From an uncultured Saprospiraceae bacterium (GTDB taxonomy: Bacteria; Bacteroidota; Bacteroidia; Chitinophagales; Saprospiraceae): a stretch of 55,323 nucleotides of DNA. The position numbers and the translations under genes are program-made. The stretch's first letter is position 1, and each line of letters starts with the position of its first letter. Location of the stretch: the NCBI GenBank assembly GCA_937921595.1, contig CAKZTD010000074.1, positions 1 to 55,323 on the forward strand, in the 5' to 3' direction. The notes beneath the pieces are model-generated. The model made no database searches and was not told the DNA's origin. It worked only from the letters and a program-made list of their open reading frames with translations. Of the stretch, positions 9,179 to 17,385 are shown one piece after another.

Positions 9179-11095
9179 TTACATCACAGAAACTTTCCCA
9201 CTATATACTTTACCGGATTTTGAAACAGCTTGATAAACATAAATTCCTTTTGTCCAACCCTGTGTAGATATACTAATATCTGAACTTCCAGAAGGCAAAT
9301 CTTTGCCTGAAACTAATTGCCCATTCATATTGTAAAATTTCAAATCAAAATTTTCAGAAAAAGATTGATATTGATATTGAATATTGATCTGAGAAGGAGA
9401 AGAGTAGATGTTTAAATTATTAGATGATTTTTGGTTTTCATTTGAGGTAGGATCATCAAATGGAGTGGACACTAAACCAGAGAAATTTTGGTCGTTGACA
9501 CTTGTAAATGTTCCGGCGAAATATACTTGCTCTTGAAATGTTTTTACAGCAGTGACTGGATTGTCAAAACGCGCACTTTTTCTTTGTCCATATTGATTGA
9601 GTATATAAACACCTTTACTATTATCAAGGGCAAAGTTAGATCTAATATTTCCATAAAAAATTACATGATCACCAAAAGATTCTATACCATAAATATATCT
9701 CGAGAGTGATTCGTCAATAGGTTTTGGGGAAGAATTATAAGACCATAAACCTGCACCAAAAATTCCAATACTTTTATTAGAAAACGAGTGCAACATTGCA
9801 GAAGTATATAGAAAACCGTCTTTAATTAGAACACTGCTTATAGGACCTAGACCTTGTTCAAAACCTAATGTCCAATTCGTTAAAGAACGCTGCCAATAAG
9901 CAATATGTAGAGTTTCTAAATGGTTGATCGAAGTATCCGATGAAGAAGTTGCAGTCTCTGTAAAATCACCTGCAATCAATATATTATTGCTGGTGTTGCT
10001 GTAAACCATGTCAGTGACCATTCCATTTACAGAAAGAGCTCCATCATAATTGTGGGCATAATTATCATCAAGATTAATTACCGCTAAGTTGTTGATTACA
10101 TTATTACTGCTGTCTTGCACTTCAAAATTTCCACCAATAATTACACTGTTTTCCGATAAAAGAATAAAGGAATAAACCTCTCCTATCATACTTGAAGTTT
10201 CCAAACCATTCCACACTCCATTTTCCCAAAAAGCTACATTTACAATATTGGGATTATCATTAACATAAAAATTTCCTGCAATATAAACTCGGCCAGGCAC
10301 ATCAGGAGATATTTCGCTCTCGTCAATATAGATATCAAATATTTCACCTGTAACTCCATGTCCTAATGTACTCCAAATACTTCCATCCCAAGTAATGATA
10401 CTGTTAGCCGGCGTACCATCTATTTCAGTAAAATCCCCTGCGATGTAAAGTTTTTCATTATTAAAGCTCTCCATTTTATTTATGACACCACTAACTTCTC
10501 CTCCATTTCCAACTTGATTCCAGGTTTGAATAATGGAAGGATACGCAGGCTGTATCCATGCTAATTCCTCTAAAGTAAATCCAAACTCTTTTGCCCATTT
10601 TTTCAATTCAGGATAAACAATAGCCAACTCTGAGATATAAGCATAGTTGTTTTCTTTAGAAATTTGCTGAGCAAAAGATTCAAATCCTGTTTTAATAATT
10701 AGATGTCCTACCGCACATGCTGTTCCAGATTTATCAATAAAATAAGGTTGCCGTTGGGCATGATAATGATTTACTGGGAAGCGTTCTATTTCAAAATAAC
10801 GCTTTAAAATATCTAAAGCTTGGGTTCTATTTTTAAGTTGCGATTGACTCAGTCCTTTAGGAACATTATTACGCAAATGATTTTCTACTAAATTCAAATG
10901 TGTCTGAATACGTTGATTTTCATCATTGAAAAAATAATTCGCATTTAAATTTTCAAGCGCATAAAACTTACTCCATTCTTTGTTTACTTCATTTAAATGT
11001 TCAAAAAGAGAACTTGATTGCTGAGGCGCAATTGGATTAGCTGTAGTAAGAATTGGAAAGAATAAGAAAAGACACTTTACTAGGAATTTTTTCAT
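9179..11095 (-). CDS. T9SS-secreted protein with a repeated delta-60/propeller-like region
   Basis: 638 residues. A signal peptide (MKKFLVKCLFLFFPILTTA) leads into an alpha-helical N-terminal domain (about 35-185) with DKSGTACAVGHLI and a closing LAWIQPAYP motif, a domain I associate with secreted Bacteroidota proteins of unknown role. It is followed by repeated strands of the form LYIAGDFTEIDG, VYIAGNFYVND, VIIGGNFEVQD, ILIAGDFTET and VYFAGTFTSV, each near an II/ITWDGSIW-like strand, which suggests a beta-propeller or delta-60 repeat fold. A T9SS sorting domain ends the chain (about 560-638, NNLNIYSSPSQ ... YSGKVSVM). No catalytic residues are evident. Monocistronic on the minus strand. Function unknown; surface or secreted location is well supported by the signals. 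Confidence 0.82.
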   Translation of the reverse strand: MKKFLVKCLFLFFPILTTANPIAPQQSSSLFEHLNEVNKEWSKFYALENLNANYFFNDENQRIQTHLNLVENHLRNNVPKGLSQSQLKNRTQALDILKRYFEIERFPVNHYHAQRQPYFIDKSGTACAVGHLIIKTGFESFAQQISKENNYAYISELAIVYPELKKWAKEFGFTLEELAWIQPAYPSIIQTWNQVGNGGEVSGVINKMESFNNEKLYIAGDFTEIDGTPANSIITWDGSIWSTLGHGVTGEIFDIYIDESEISPDVPGRVYIAGNFYVNDNPNIVNVAFWENGVWNGLETSSMIGEVYSFILLSENSVIIGGNFEVQDSSNNVINNLAVINLDDNYAHNYDGALSVNGMVTDMVYSNTSNNILIAGDFTETATSSSDTSINHLETLHIAYWQRSLTNWTLGFEQGLGPISSVLIKDGFLYTSAMLHSFSNKSIGIFGAGLWSYNSSPKPIDESLSRYIYGIESFGDHVIFYGNIRSNFALDNSKGVYILNQYGQRKSARFDNPVTAVKTFQEQVYFAGTFTSVNDQNFSGLVSTPFDDPTSNENQKSSNNLNIYSSPSQINIQYQYQSFSENFDLKFYNMNGQLVSGKDLPSGSSDISISTQGWTKGIYVYQAVSKSGKVYSGKVSVM

Positions 11096-11292
11096 AACAA
11101 TTTATATTTTTGATTATGTCAAGTTATTTCGATTATCTAAGGTTTTCAAGATTATTGATGCTTAATTAGTAAGGGAGTTCAAATTATATCTGTACAGTGG
11201 ATTTGATTAAATAAAGGACAAGTAATTAATACAGATTAAAAACTCTAATAAAAAACGATTCCTAAAGTCTGACTAGCTAGCTATGATTTTTC

Positions 11293-11300
11293 TATCTTTG
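11293..11300 (+). promoter_or_regulatory. -7 promoter element of ruvX
   Basis: TATCTTTG matches the Bacteroidota TAnnTTTG consensus. Only TCTG is present about 20 bases upstream as a weak -33 element. It ends four bases before the GTG start of ruvX, so transcription should begin at or next to the start codon. Confidence 0.6.
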
Positions 11301-11304
11301 CGCG

Positions 11305-11721
11305 GTGGCAAGAATATTAGCAATAGATTACGGGACTAAAAGAGTAGGAGTAGCGGTTTCAGACCCGCTTCAGATTATCGCTACTGGTTTGGATACCGTT
11401 CCAACGAAAGAGATATTTGATTTTTTAAAAAAGTATATCTCTGAAGAAGAAGTTGAAAAAATGGTGATCGGAATGCCAATGCATCTTGATGGAAATCCCG
11501 CTCAGATTGCAGATAAAGTAGAAGAATTTATCAAGGCGTTTCAAAAACTTTTTCCAGAAATAATGGTTGAAACTCGAGATGAGCGATTCACCTCTGAGGA
11601 TGCCAAAAGAATTATATTACAGAGTGGCGCAAAGAAAAAGAAACGCCGTGATAAATCTTTGGTAGATAAAGTTGCTGCTGTTTTAATTTTACAAGATTAC
11701 ATGGAATCGATCAGGCCATAA
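11305..11721 (+). CDS. ruvX: RuvX/YqgF-type pre-16S rRNA nuclease / Holliday junction resolvase-like
   Basis: 138 residues, the normal family length. Conserved acids are seen in MARILAIDYGTKRVGVAVSD (Asp8), VIGMPMHLDGN, TRDERFTSEDA and the C-terminal LVDKVAAVLILQDY, matching the RNase H-like fold of YqgF. The family trims the 5' end of 16S rRNA precursors and has been described as a Holliday-junction nuclease homologue. The start is GTG at 11305, which gives the exact family N-terminus; the upstream promoter leaves essentially no leader. The def gene begins 34 bases after the stop and is probably co-transcribed. Confidence 0.93.
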   Translation: MARILAIDYGTKRVGVAVSDPLQIIATGLDTVPTKEIFDFLKKYISEEEVEKMVIGMPMHLDGNPAQIADKVEEFIKAFQKLFPEIMVETRDERFTSEDAKRIILQSGAKKKKRRDKSLVDKVAAVLILQDYMESIRP

Positions 11722-11755
11722 TTTAGGCAAATACTAAAAACAATATTTTTCAAAG

Positions 11756-12313
11756 ATGATTTTACCAATTTATGCACTAGGTCAGCCCGTTTTAAAAAAG
11801 ATGGCTGCGCCAATTACGAAAGATTACGAAGGGCTCAATGAACTGCTCGAAAACATGTGGGAAACGATGTACCATGCAAATGGAGTAGGTTTGGCTGCAC
11901 CTCAAATTGGAAAAGCGATAAGATTGTTTTTAGTAGATACAGTTCAAACAATGGATGAAGGTAAAGAGGACGAAGGTATAAAACGAGCGTTCATTAATGC
12001 TGAAAAAATAGAAGAAGGAGGCGATCCTTGGGAGTATGAGGAAGGATGTTTGAGTATTCCAGATATCCGTGGAGATGTAAAGCGTCCAGCTCAGATCAAA
12101 TTAAAATATATGGATGAAAACTTCGAAGAAAGAATCGAAGTGTTCAATGGAATTAATGCTCGGGTTATCCAACACGAGTATGATCATACCGATGGTATTC
12201 TTTTTACAGAACATTTAAAGCCTTTGAAACGTCGAATGTTAAAACGTCGATTGGAAAATATCAAGAAAGGAAAAGTGGACTGTGATTATAAATTGAAATT
12301 TGCGAGACTTTAA
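11756..12313 (+). CDS. def: Peptide deformylase
   Basis: 185 residues. All three family motifs are present: GVGLAAPQIG (43-52), EGCLS (96-100, metal-ligand Cys) and HEYDH (140-144, two metal-ligand His and the catalytic Glu). It removes the formyl group from the N-terminal methionine of new proteins in the cytoplasm. The chain has an acidic insertion (MDEGKEDEGIKRAF, 66-80) between motifs 1 and 2, as in many Bacteroidota forms. It follows ruvX closely. Its TAA stop codon lies inside the first palindrome of the 12309-12597 cluster. Confidence 0.96.
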   Translation: MILPIYALGQPVLKKMAAPITKDYEGLNELLENMWETMYHANGVGLAAPQIGKAIRLFLVDTVQTMDEGKEDEGIKRAFINAEKIEEGGDPWEYEEGCLSIPDIRGDVKRPAQIKLKYMDENFEERIEVFNGINARVIQHEYDHTDGILFTEHLKPLKRRMLKRRLENIKKGKVDCDYKLKFARL

Positions 12314-12597
12314 CAAGCGAAGCTTGTTAAAAGTGCTAAGGTTCTTCGGATAGAGATAATTCACCTTCGGTGAAGTGATGAGGGATAGATTGCTTACGGC
12401 ATTAGTGGCGCTTCTATTTAGTATTCCGAAAAGCTTATCCTCAGTTTTCTTTTATTGGTTTTACGAGCATACTATTGCCATAGGCAATCTATCCCTATCA
12501 TCGAAGATGATCTATCGCTTCAAAAGAGAGAAGCGAATTTTGACCAATCCCTGTCCAAAGGACCCTATCACTTTTTGACAAGCGCAGCTTGTCAAAA
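12309..12597. repeat. Cluster of short palindromes between convergent def and RNase H genes
   Basis: At least seven inverted repeats fill the spacer. TTAACAAGC/GCTTGTTAA (12310-12330, loop GAA) includes the def stop. TTCACC/GGTGAA (12360-12374) has loop GAA on the minus strand. GGGATAGATTGC (12382-12393) pairs with GCAATCTATCCC (12484-12495). ATTGCC/GGCAAT (12474-12488) overlaps that second arm. ATCATC/GATGAT (12497-12511) has loop GAA. TCGCTTC/GAAGCGA spans 12515-12536. TTTTGACAAGC/GCTTGTCAAAA (12573-12597, loop GCA) touches the stop codon of the RNase H gene. The first and last contain GCGAAGC and GCGCAGC, members of the GCGNAGC mini-hairpin class. The region can end transcription from both sides or be a REP-like mobile repeat. 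Confidence 0.75.
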
Positions 12598-13227
12598 CTA
12601 CTTCCTCCCAAAGTCAGCCGGAATCTCCCCCCAAGCTTTCGTTTCCCATTTCAAAATAGGATTTTTATAAGTATTGGCCTTCAACCATTTTTCACCACGC
12701 TCGATTAATTGAAATAACTCTTCGTTGACCTTAGACCGTTTTAAACTTGTTTTTACTTTTTTATTTCTGACCCAAGCCATAGCTGTTCGAGAATCAGAAT
12801 AGATCGGCATGTCAAAAGCTTTGATTTTTTGAAGATAGGCTAGGCCATGAACTAATGCGAGAAATTCTCCTACGTTATTAGTTCCTTTTTTAAAAACACC
12901 AATCCTGAAAATCTCATCAGCCGTTTTCGTATCAACACCTCTATATTCCAAATCTCCAGGATTTCCACTACAAGCAGCATCAACCGCAATACTTTTCCAA
13001 ACGATATTTGCTCTGGCTGATTCACTGATCACCGGTTTTTTCTTTTTAGCAGAAGTTCCAATAAAGTCTGAGAAATTGCCATGATAAGCAGCAACTGCAG
13101 CTTCTTTGGTTTTAAAAGATTTATACTTAGCATTAGGATAACCTTTGATTTGTGCTTGGCATTTTGGCCAGGAGTCAAATACTCCAACATTATTCCCTTC
13201 CCAAACCACGTAATATTTTTTAGCCAT
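12598..13227 (-). CDS. rnhA: Ribonuclease HI with N-terminal viroplasmin domain
   Basis: 209 residues. The first 45 or so (KKYYVVWEGNNVGVFDSWPKC ... FKTKEAAVAAY, here shortened) form the viroplasmin/RNase HI N-terminal domain that binds RNA-DNA hybrids. A Lys-rich linker follows (SAKKKKP). The RNase H fold runs from about 75 to 209, with the metal-binding acids in VDAACSGNPG, NNVGEFLAL, IYSDSRTAMAW and the terminal PADFGRK. It cuts the RNA strand of RNA-DNA hybrids in the cytoplasm. A TAGCTTTG element on the minus strand at 13254-13247, about 20 bases before the start codon, is a likely -7 box. Convergent with def; the two genes are separated only by the palindrome cluster. Confidence 0.92.
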   Translation of the reverse strand: MAKKYYVVWEGNNVGVFDSWPKCQAQIKGYPNAKYKSFKTKEAAVAAYHGNFSDFIGTSAKKKKPVISESARANIVWKSIAVDAACSGNPGDLEYRGVDTKTADEIFRIGVFKKGTNNVGEFLALVHGLAYLQKIKAFDMPIYSDSRTAMAWVRNKKVKTSLKRSKVNEELFQLIERGEKWLKANTYKNPILKWETKAWGEIPADFGRK

Positions 13228-13246
13228 TTGATCTTTTTGTATGGAC

Positions 13247-13254
13247 CAAAGCTA
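13247..13254 (-). promoter_or_regulatory. Candidate -7 element of the RNase H gene
   Basis: TAGCTTTG on the minus strand fits TAnnTTTG and would give a leader of roughly 15 bases. No clear -33 TTG is seen. Confidence 0.4.
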
Positions 13255-13491
13255 GTTCTAATTTTTTAATTGTGAAAGAGTTGTGTTCTTGTTTAATATG
13301 AAAAATAAAGATCATTAAGCTATTAATACCTAAAAAAAATCAAATTCTATTCTTGATTTTTACTCATCAAAAAGTACCGGTCGCACTTTATTAACGACCA
13401 TTCACACAATGCACCCGCCAACAATAAAAGAAATTGCATCTCTATAATAAAAGAAATTAGGCATCTGTTAAATATTATAAAACTAAATATC

Positions 13492-13499
13492 TACATTTG
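13492..13499 (+). promoter_or_regulatory. Candidate -7 element of tatD
   Basis: TACATTTG fits TAnnTTTG and lies 26 bases before the ATG at 13526. The -33 element is unclear. Confidence 0.5.
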
Positions 13500-13525
13500 T
13501 TTTGAAACAATGATTGAATTGATTG

Positions 13526-14293
13526 ATGGAATTTATTGATACACACGCCCACTTATACGTTGAACAGTTTGATGAAGATCGAAATGAAATGCTCGAAAGA
13601 GCAAGGGCACAAGGGATAAAAAGATTTTACCTTCCTAATATAGACCGCTCAACCATTGATACTATGTTAAAACTAGAATCTGAACACGCTTCAGATTGTT
13701 TTGCTATGATGGGTGTCCATCCTTGTTCGATAAAAGCGGATTATAAGGATGAACTAAAAACGGCAGAATCATGGTTGGAGAAACGGAAATTTGTAGCAGT
13801 AGGGGAGATTGGAATTGATTTATATTGGGATAAGACTTTTGTAGAAGAACAAAAAGAAGCATTTCGGATTCAAATTAACTGGGCGAAAGACCTTGGAATT
13901 CCATTTGTGATTCATTCTCGGGATTCTTTAGACCTGACGATTCAGATTGTTAAAGAAGAACAAGATGGAAACCTTAGCGGAATTTTTCATTGTTTTGGAG
14001 GAAGTGTAGAACAGGCAAAAAAAATAAGTGACCTTGGATTTTATATAGGAATTGGAGGCGTTTTGACTTTTAAAAAAGCAGGATTAGATCTTGTGTTGAA
14101 AGAAGTTGATTTAGCAAACATGGTGTTAGAAACAGATGCACCTTATCTGGCGCCAACTCCATTTAGAGGTAAAAGAAATGAGAGTGCTTACATCCGCCAA
14201 ATTGCGGACAAGTTAGCAAGTGCAAAAGAAACATCTTTGGAAAAAGTTGCAGAGGTGACGACACAAAATGCGATCAACATTTTTAAAAATTAG
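13526..14293 (+). CDS. tatD: TatD-family metal-dependent DNase
   Basis: 255 residues from the ATG at 13526; an in-frame TTG three bases earlier is not needed. Amidohydrolase-fold metal ligands are seen in MEFIDTHAHLY (His7, His9), VGEIGIDLYWD (Glu), FVIHSRDS (His), IFHCFGG (His) and LETDAPYLAP (Asp). TatD proteins are 3'-5' exonucleases linked to DNA repair or clearance; despite the name they are not part of Tat export. A terminator is present at 14436-14459. Confidence 0.94.
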   Translation: MEFIDTHAHLYVEQFDEDRNEMLERARAQGIKRFYLPNIDRSTIDTMLKLESEHASDCFAMMGVHPCSIKADYKDELKTAESWLEKRKFVAVGEIGIDLYWDKTFVEEQKEAFRIQINWAKDLGIPFVIHSRDSLDLTIQIVKEEQDGNLSGIFHCFGGSVEQAKKISDLGFYIGIGGVLTFKKAGLDLVLKEVDLANMVLETDAPYLAPTPFRGKRNESAYIRQIADKLASAKETSLEKVAEVTTQNAINIFKN

Positions 14294-14435
14294 AATGGAG
14301 AGCTTAGAAAAACTAGTCGAAAACTATTTAAATGCGAAAATGTTTCGTTTTTGCGAATAAATATTAACGATTCTCAGTATGTTTCTGCGAAAAATTTTGA
14401 AAAGTTACTTTAATTTACAATTTTTGTGTCTGTGG

Positions 14436-14459
14436 GGAATATAATGTATTCCTTTTTTT
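14436..14459 (+). terminator. Rho-independent terminator of tatD
   Basis: GGAATA pairs with TATTCC around a 5-base loop and is followed by seven T, 143 bases past the tatD stop and before the tRNA gene. Confidence 0.7.
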
Positions 14460-14562
14460 GATAATCTATTACTTTAGAACGAATTGTGTTCTTTTTGAGT
14501 AATTTAACGATGAGAGGATTATAAATATTTCATCAAAACTTATTTTAGAATAAGACTCAATT

Positions 14563-14650
14563 GGAGAAGTGCTCGAGTGGCTTAAGAGGCACGCTTGGAA
14601 AGCGTGTGTGCGTCAAAAGCGTACCGGGGGTTCGAATCCCTTCTTCTCCG
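14563..14650 (+). tRNA. tRNA-Ser(GGA)
   Basis: 88 bases with a 7-bp acceptor stem (GGAGAAG with CTTCTCC, discriminator G), a D-arm starting GCTCGAGTGG, anticodon stem CACGC/GCGTG with loop TTGGAAA (anticodon GGA, reads UCC/UCU), a long variable arm typical of class II serine tRNAs, and a T-loop GGTTCGAATCC. CCA is not encoded. Flanked by non-coding sequence on both sides. Confidence 0.97.
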
Positions 14651-14712
14651 CATATTTATAGAAGAGAAGGAATCACATAGACAGTTCTGTTCTCTAAAAA
14701 AAACATAGTTTT

Positions 14713-14735
14713 CTCCTTTTTATTTTGGAGTTTTT
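14713..14735 (+). terminator. Weak terminator after tRNA-Ser
   Basis: CTCC pairs with GGAG across an AT-rich loop and is followed by five T. The stem is short, so confidence is low. Confidence 0.35.
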
Positions 14736-14864
14736 ATAGAGAGTGTAATATTGCCTACCTAGTGGGACTATATATCGACAGCAAGTTTTTTTGTAAGGGA
14801 TAACCTTAGGAACAAACATATTATCTAACTAACTAATTTAAACATTCGTAAAACCTTTTAGATT

Positions 14865-15596
14865 ATGCGAAAATTATTAGCACTTATGCTTGTATTCAGT
14901 GTTGCAATGTTCTCTGGTGCAACAGAACTACTAGCTCAAGACTCAGCAGATGTAGCAGATGCCGGTGGGTATCAAATCCTGAAACAGTACTTTATCGACG
15001 GAGACTGGAGATTCATGAGCTTCGTATTGATTTGTTTGATTCTTGGATTAGCATTTTGTATTGAGCGAATCATCACATTGAATATCGCTAGTGCAAACAC
15101 AGACAAACTTCTTAGAAGAATTGATGAGAACCTTAAAGCAGGGGATATCAATGGAGCTATGGAGGTTGCAAAATCAACACAAGGACCTACTGCAAGTGTT
15201 CTTTATGAAGGACTTAAAAATGCAGGACAAGGACCAGAAGCCGTAGAAAAAGCAATCGTATCTTACGGTGCGGTTCAAATGGGTAACCTTGAAAAAGGTT
15301 TAGTTTGGATTTCTCTTTTCATCGCCATTGCACCGATGCTTGGTTTCATGGGAACGGTAATCGGGATGATCCAGGCCTTTGATGACATCGCAAGAGCGGG
15401 TGATCTTTCTCCTGCAGTAGTTGCCGGTGGTATCAAGGTAGCACTTTTGACTACAGTATTTGGATTGATCTCAGCGATTATCCTACAAATCTTTTACAAT
15501 TACATCATCTCTAAGATTGATAGTATTGTAAACAAAATGGAAGACGCATCTATTGCTTTAGTTGATGTAATGGCTTCTAACAATGTATTTAAATAA
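14865..15596 (+). CDS. exbB: MotA/TolQ/ExbB proton channel protein
   Basis: 243 residues. A signal-like first helix (MRKLLALMLVFSVAMFSGATELLAQ) is followed by a membrane segment (about 50-68) and, after a cytoplasmic domain, two further segments (about 143-165 and 190-215) bearing the family pattern WISLFIAIAPMLGFMGTVIGM and GIKVALLTTVFGLISAI. ExbB forms the inner-membrane proton channel that, with ExbD, powers TonB-dependent outer-membrane uptake. First gene of a four-gene operon; the next starts 21 bases on. It could energise the SusC porter at 27824, though no tonB gene is in the window. Confidence 0.93.
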   Translation: MRKLLALMLVFSVAMFSGATELLAQDSADVADAGGYQILKQYFIDGDWRFMSFVLICLILGLAFCIERIITLNIASANTDKLLRRIDENLKAGDINGAMEVAKSTQGPTASVLYEGLKNAGQGPEAVEKAIVSYGAVQMGNLEKGLVWISLFIAIAPMLGFMGTVIGMIQAFDDIARAGDLSPAVVAGGIKVALLTTVFGLISAIILQIFYNYIISKIDSIVNKMEDASIALVDVMASNNVFK

Positions 15597-15617
15597 CATA
15601 ATCAAAAAGAGGTCATT

Positions 15618-16088
15618 ATGTATAAATTTTTAACTAAAAACGGGCAGACTATCTCGTTTATGGTCGGCTTGGCGATTACTGTGATTTTCCTTATTATCGT
15701 TTTTGGAGGCATGGATGAGTTCAATATGTTGGATGAAAAGGTTCAAAATGAATCTAATTTATTTAATTTTGGAATCAATGCTTCTGTAGCTTTAATTGTT
15801 GTTTGTGCTATTGGAATGATTGCTTTTATCATTTTGAATGTAGTAACAAATCTAAAAGGAAATATCAAACTTCTAATAGGTTTAGGAGTCATGGCAATTA
15901 TCTTTTTCGCAATGTCTGCTGGAGCTGATTACGAAACAACTGGACCAATTAGTGAAGGTCTGAAAAAATACGCAGTCACAGATGGCCAAAACGGTTTTAT
16001 CGTAGGTGGTATCTGGACAGCAGTTATTTTATCTGTTGGTGCTTTTGCTTCTTTTATCGTATTAGAGATTTTAAACTTCTTTAAATAA
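15618..16088 (+). CDS. Four-helix membrane protein of the Exb operon
   Basis: 156 residues with four predicted membrane helices (about 12-30, 52-74, 82-100 and 128-152) and a short acidic loop (GGMDEFNMLDEK) after the first. I do not recognise a named domain. It lies between exbB and exbD, 21 and 7 bases from its neighbours, so co-expression is close to certain and a role in the ExbB/ExbD complex is likely but unproven. Confidence 0.8.
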   Translation: MYKFLTKNGQTISFMVGLAITVIFLIIVFGGMDEFNMLDEKVQNESNLFNFGINASVALIVVCAIGMIAFIILNVVTNLKGNIKLLIGLGVMAIIFFAMSAGADYETTGPISEGLKKYAVTDGQNGFIVGGIWTAVILSVGAFASFIVLEILNFFK

Positions 16089-16095
16089 TATCATT

Positions 16096-16644
16096 ATGGG
16101 TAGAAGTAGAAGTAGAATGAAAAATGAGATCAATGCAGGGTCTATGGCCGACATCGCATTCTTGCTATTGATCTTCTTCCTGGTTACTACTCAGATTGTT
16201 GAGGATAAAGGTATCCGTGTGATGCTACCACCTTGGTCTGAAGAAGAACCTGATATTACCAAACTGAATAAACGTAATGTATTTTCTGTTTTGGTAAATG
16301 CTCAAAACCAACTACTTGTAAGAGGTGAATTAGCTGACATTACTCAGCTAAGAGAAAGAGCTAAAGAGTTTATTTCTAATCCAACCAAAAGAGAAGATCT
16401 TTCTGAGAATCCTCGAAAGGCAATCATCTCTTTGAAAAACGATAGAGGAACAAACTACAAAACGTATCTTTCTGTATACAATGAATTGAAAGCTGCTTAT
16501 AATGAGCTTTGGGATGAAGAGAGTCAACGGATGTATGGGAAACCATATTCTGACCAACTTCCCATCGCTTTACGTAAAGCCGTTCGAGATAAATTTCCTT
16601 TAGTACTCTCTGAAGCGGAACCAACTGCATTTGGAGAAGAATAA
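16096..16644 (+). CDS. exbD: ExbD/TolR-family biopolymer transport protein (first copy)
   Basis: 182 residues. A basic N-terminus (MGRSRSRMKNEINAG) precedes a single membrane helix, SMADIAFLLLIFFLVTT, with the essential family Asp, then a periplasmic domain that binds peptidoglycan or TonB in the family. The periplasmic part is longer than in classical ExbD, with a charged tail (YGKPYSDQLPIAL ... EPTAFGEE). Starts 7 bases after the four-helix protein. Confidence 0.92.
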   Translation: MGRSRSRMKNEINAGSMADIAFLLLIFFLVTTQIVEDKGIRVMLPPWSEEEPDITKLNKRNVFSVLVNAQNQLLVRGELADITQLRERAKEFISNPTKREDLSENPRKAIISLKNDRGTNYKTYLSVYNELKAAYNELWDEESQRMYGKPYSDQLPIALRKAVRDKFPLVLSEAEPTAFGEE

Positions 16645-16708
16645 TACTTGGTGTTTTATCAATTGTCGAAAAAACTACCTTTTATTACTCAACTAAAAAA
16701 ATTGAATT

Positions 16709-17176
16709 ATGTCAAAATTTAAGAAAAAAAGGGGAGCAGCATCTCCGGAGGTTTCTACAGCTTCATTGCCTGATATTATATTCATGCTTTTATTCTTCTT
16801 TATGGTTGTTACCGTACTTCGAGATTCTGAATTGAAACTTGCAGTAGTAACTCCTGAAGCAACAGAATTAACAAAGCTTGTTGAAAAATCTTTGGTCAAC
16901 AACATTTATGTTGGTAAACCAAAAGAAAAGTTTCAACGTGAATATGGAACTGCACCTAGAATGCAGTTAGGGGATAAGTTTGCAGAGATCAGTGAGATTC
17001 CTGTATTTCTTGAACAGCACAAGGTGAAAGTTCCTGAAAAGAAAAGAAACCGTATCACTACTTCTTTAAAAGTAGATGGTGCAGTGACTATGGGAATTAT
17101 CCAGGATGTAAAAACTAAGCTCCGTAAATCGGGACAGCTTATCGTTAATTACTCTGCGAAACCTAGGGCTAATTGA
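16709..17176 (+). CDS. exbD: ExbD/TolR-family biopolymer transport protein (second copy)
   Basis: 155 residues. The basic head MSKFKKKRGAASPEVSTAS is followed by one membrane helix, LPDIIFMLLFFFMVVTV, with the conserved Asp, and a C-terminal periplasmic ExbD domain ending GQLIVNYSAKPRAN. Two divergent ExbD copies after one ExbB is a common Bacteroidota arrangement; a mixed complex is inferred. Last gene of the operon, followed by a strong terminator. Confidence 0.92.
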   Translation: MSKFKKKRGAASPEVSTASLPDIIFMLLFFFMVVTVLRDSELKLAVVTPEATELTKLVEKSLVNNIYVGKPKEKFQREYGTAPRMQLGDKFAEISEIPVFLEQHKVKVPEKKRNRITTSLKVDGAVTMGIIQDVKTKLRKSGQLIVNYSAKPRAN

Positions 17177-17200
17177 TTGATCTTTCCTTTTATAAAGAAT

Positions 17201-17237
17201 AAAAAAAAGCCGGTTCGTTTTCGATCCGGCTTTTTTT
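17201..17237. terminator. Bidirectional terminator between the Exb operon and the DUF4293 gene
   Basis: GCCGGTTCG pairs with CGATCCGGC (one T-T mismatch) around a TTTT loop, with eight A before and seven T after, so it works on both strands. It serves the plus exbD and possibly the minus gene ending at 17386. Confidence 0.9.
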
Positions 17238-17385
17238 ATGGTACTTTTTAAAATACCAAACGGTTTATAGAATATCTTCTTAGAAAAGAGTTCTAAATAA
17301 GTATGTAGTTAAAAAGAAAAAGTTGATAAGATTTAGGACAAATGAATAAAGGCTTTTTTTATCTACCTCACTTCTCATTTCTCAC

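Noticed and set aside
12375-12670. Small plus-strand frames of 67 and 71 residues
   Set aside because: They run through the palindrome cluster (and into the RNase H gene); their composition follows the inverted repeats.
12598-13227. Viral origin of the RNase H gene because of its viroplasmin domain
   Set aside because: The viroplasmin domain is a normal part of many bacterial and eukaryotic RNases HI; base composition matches the neighbours.
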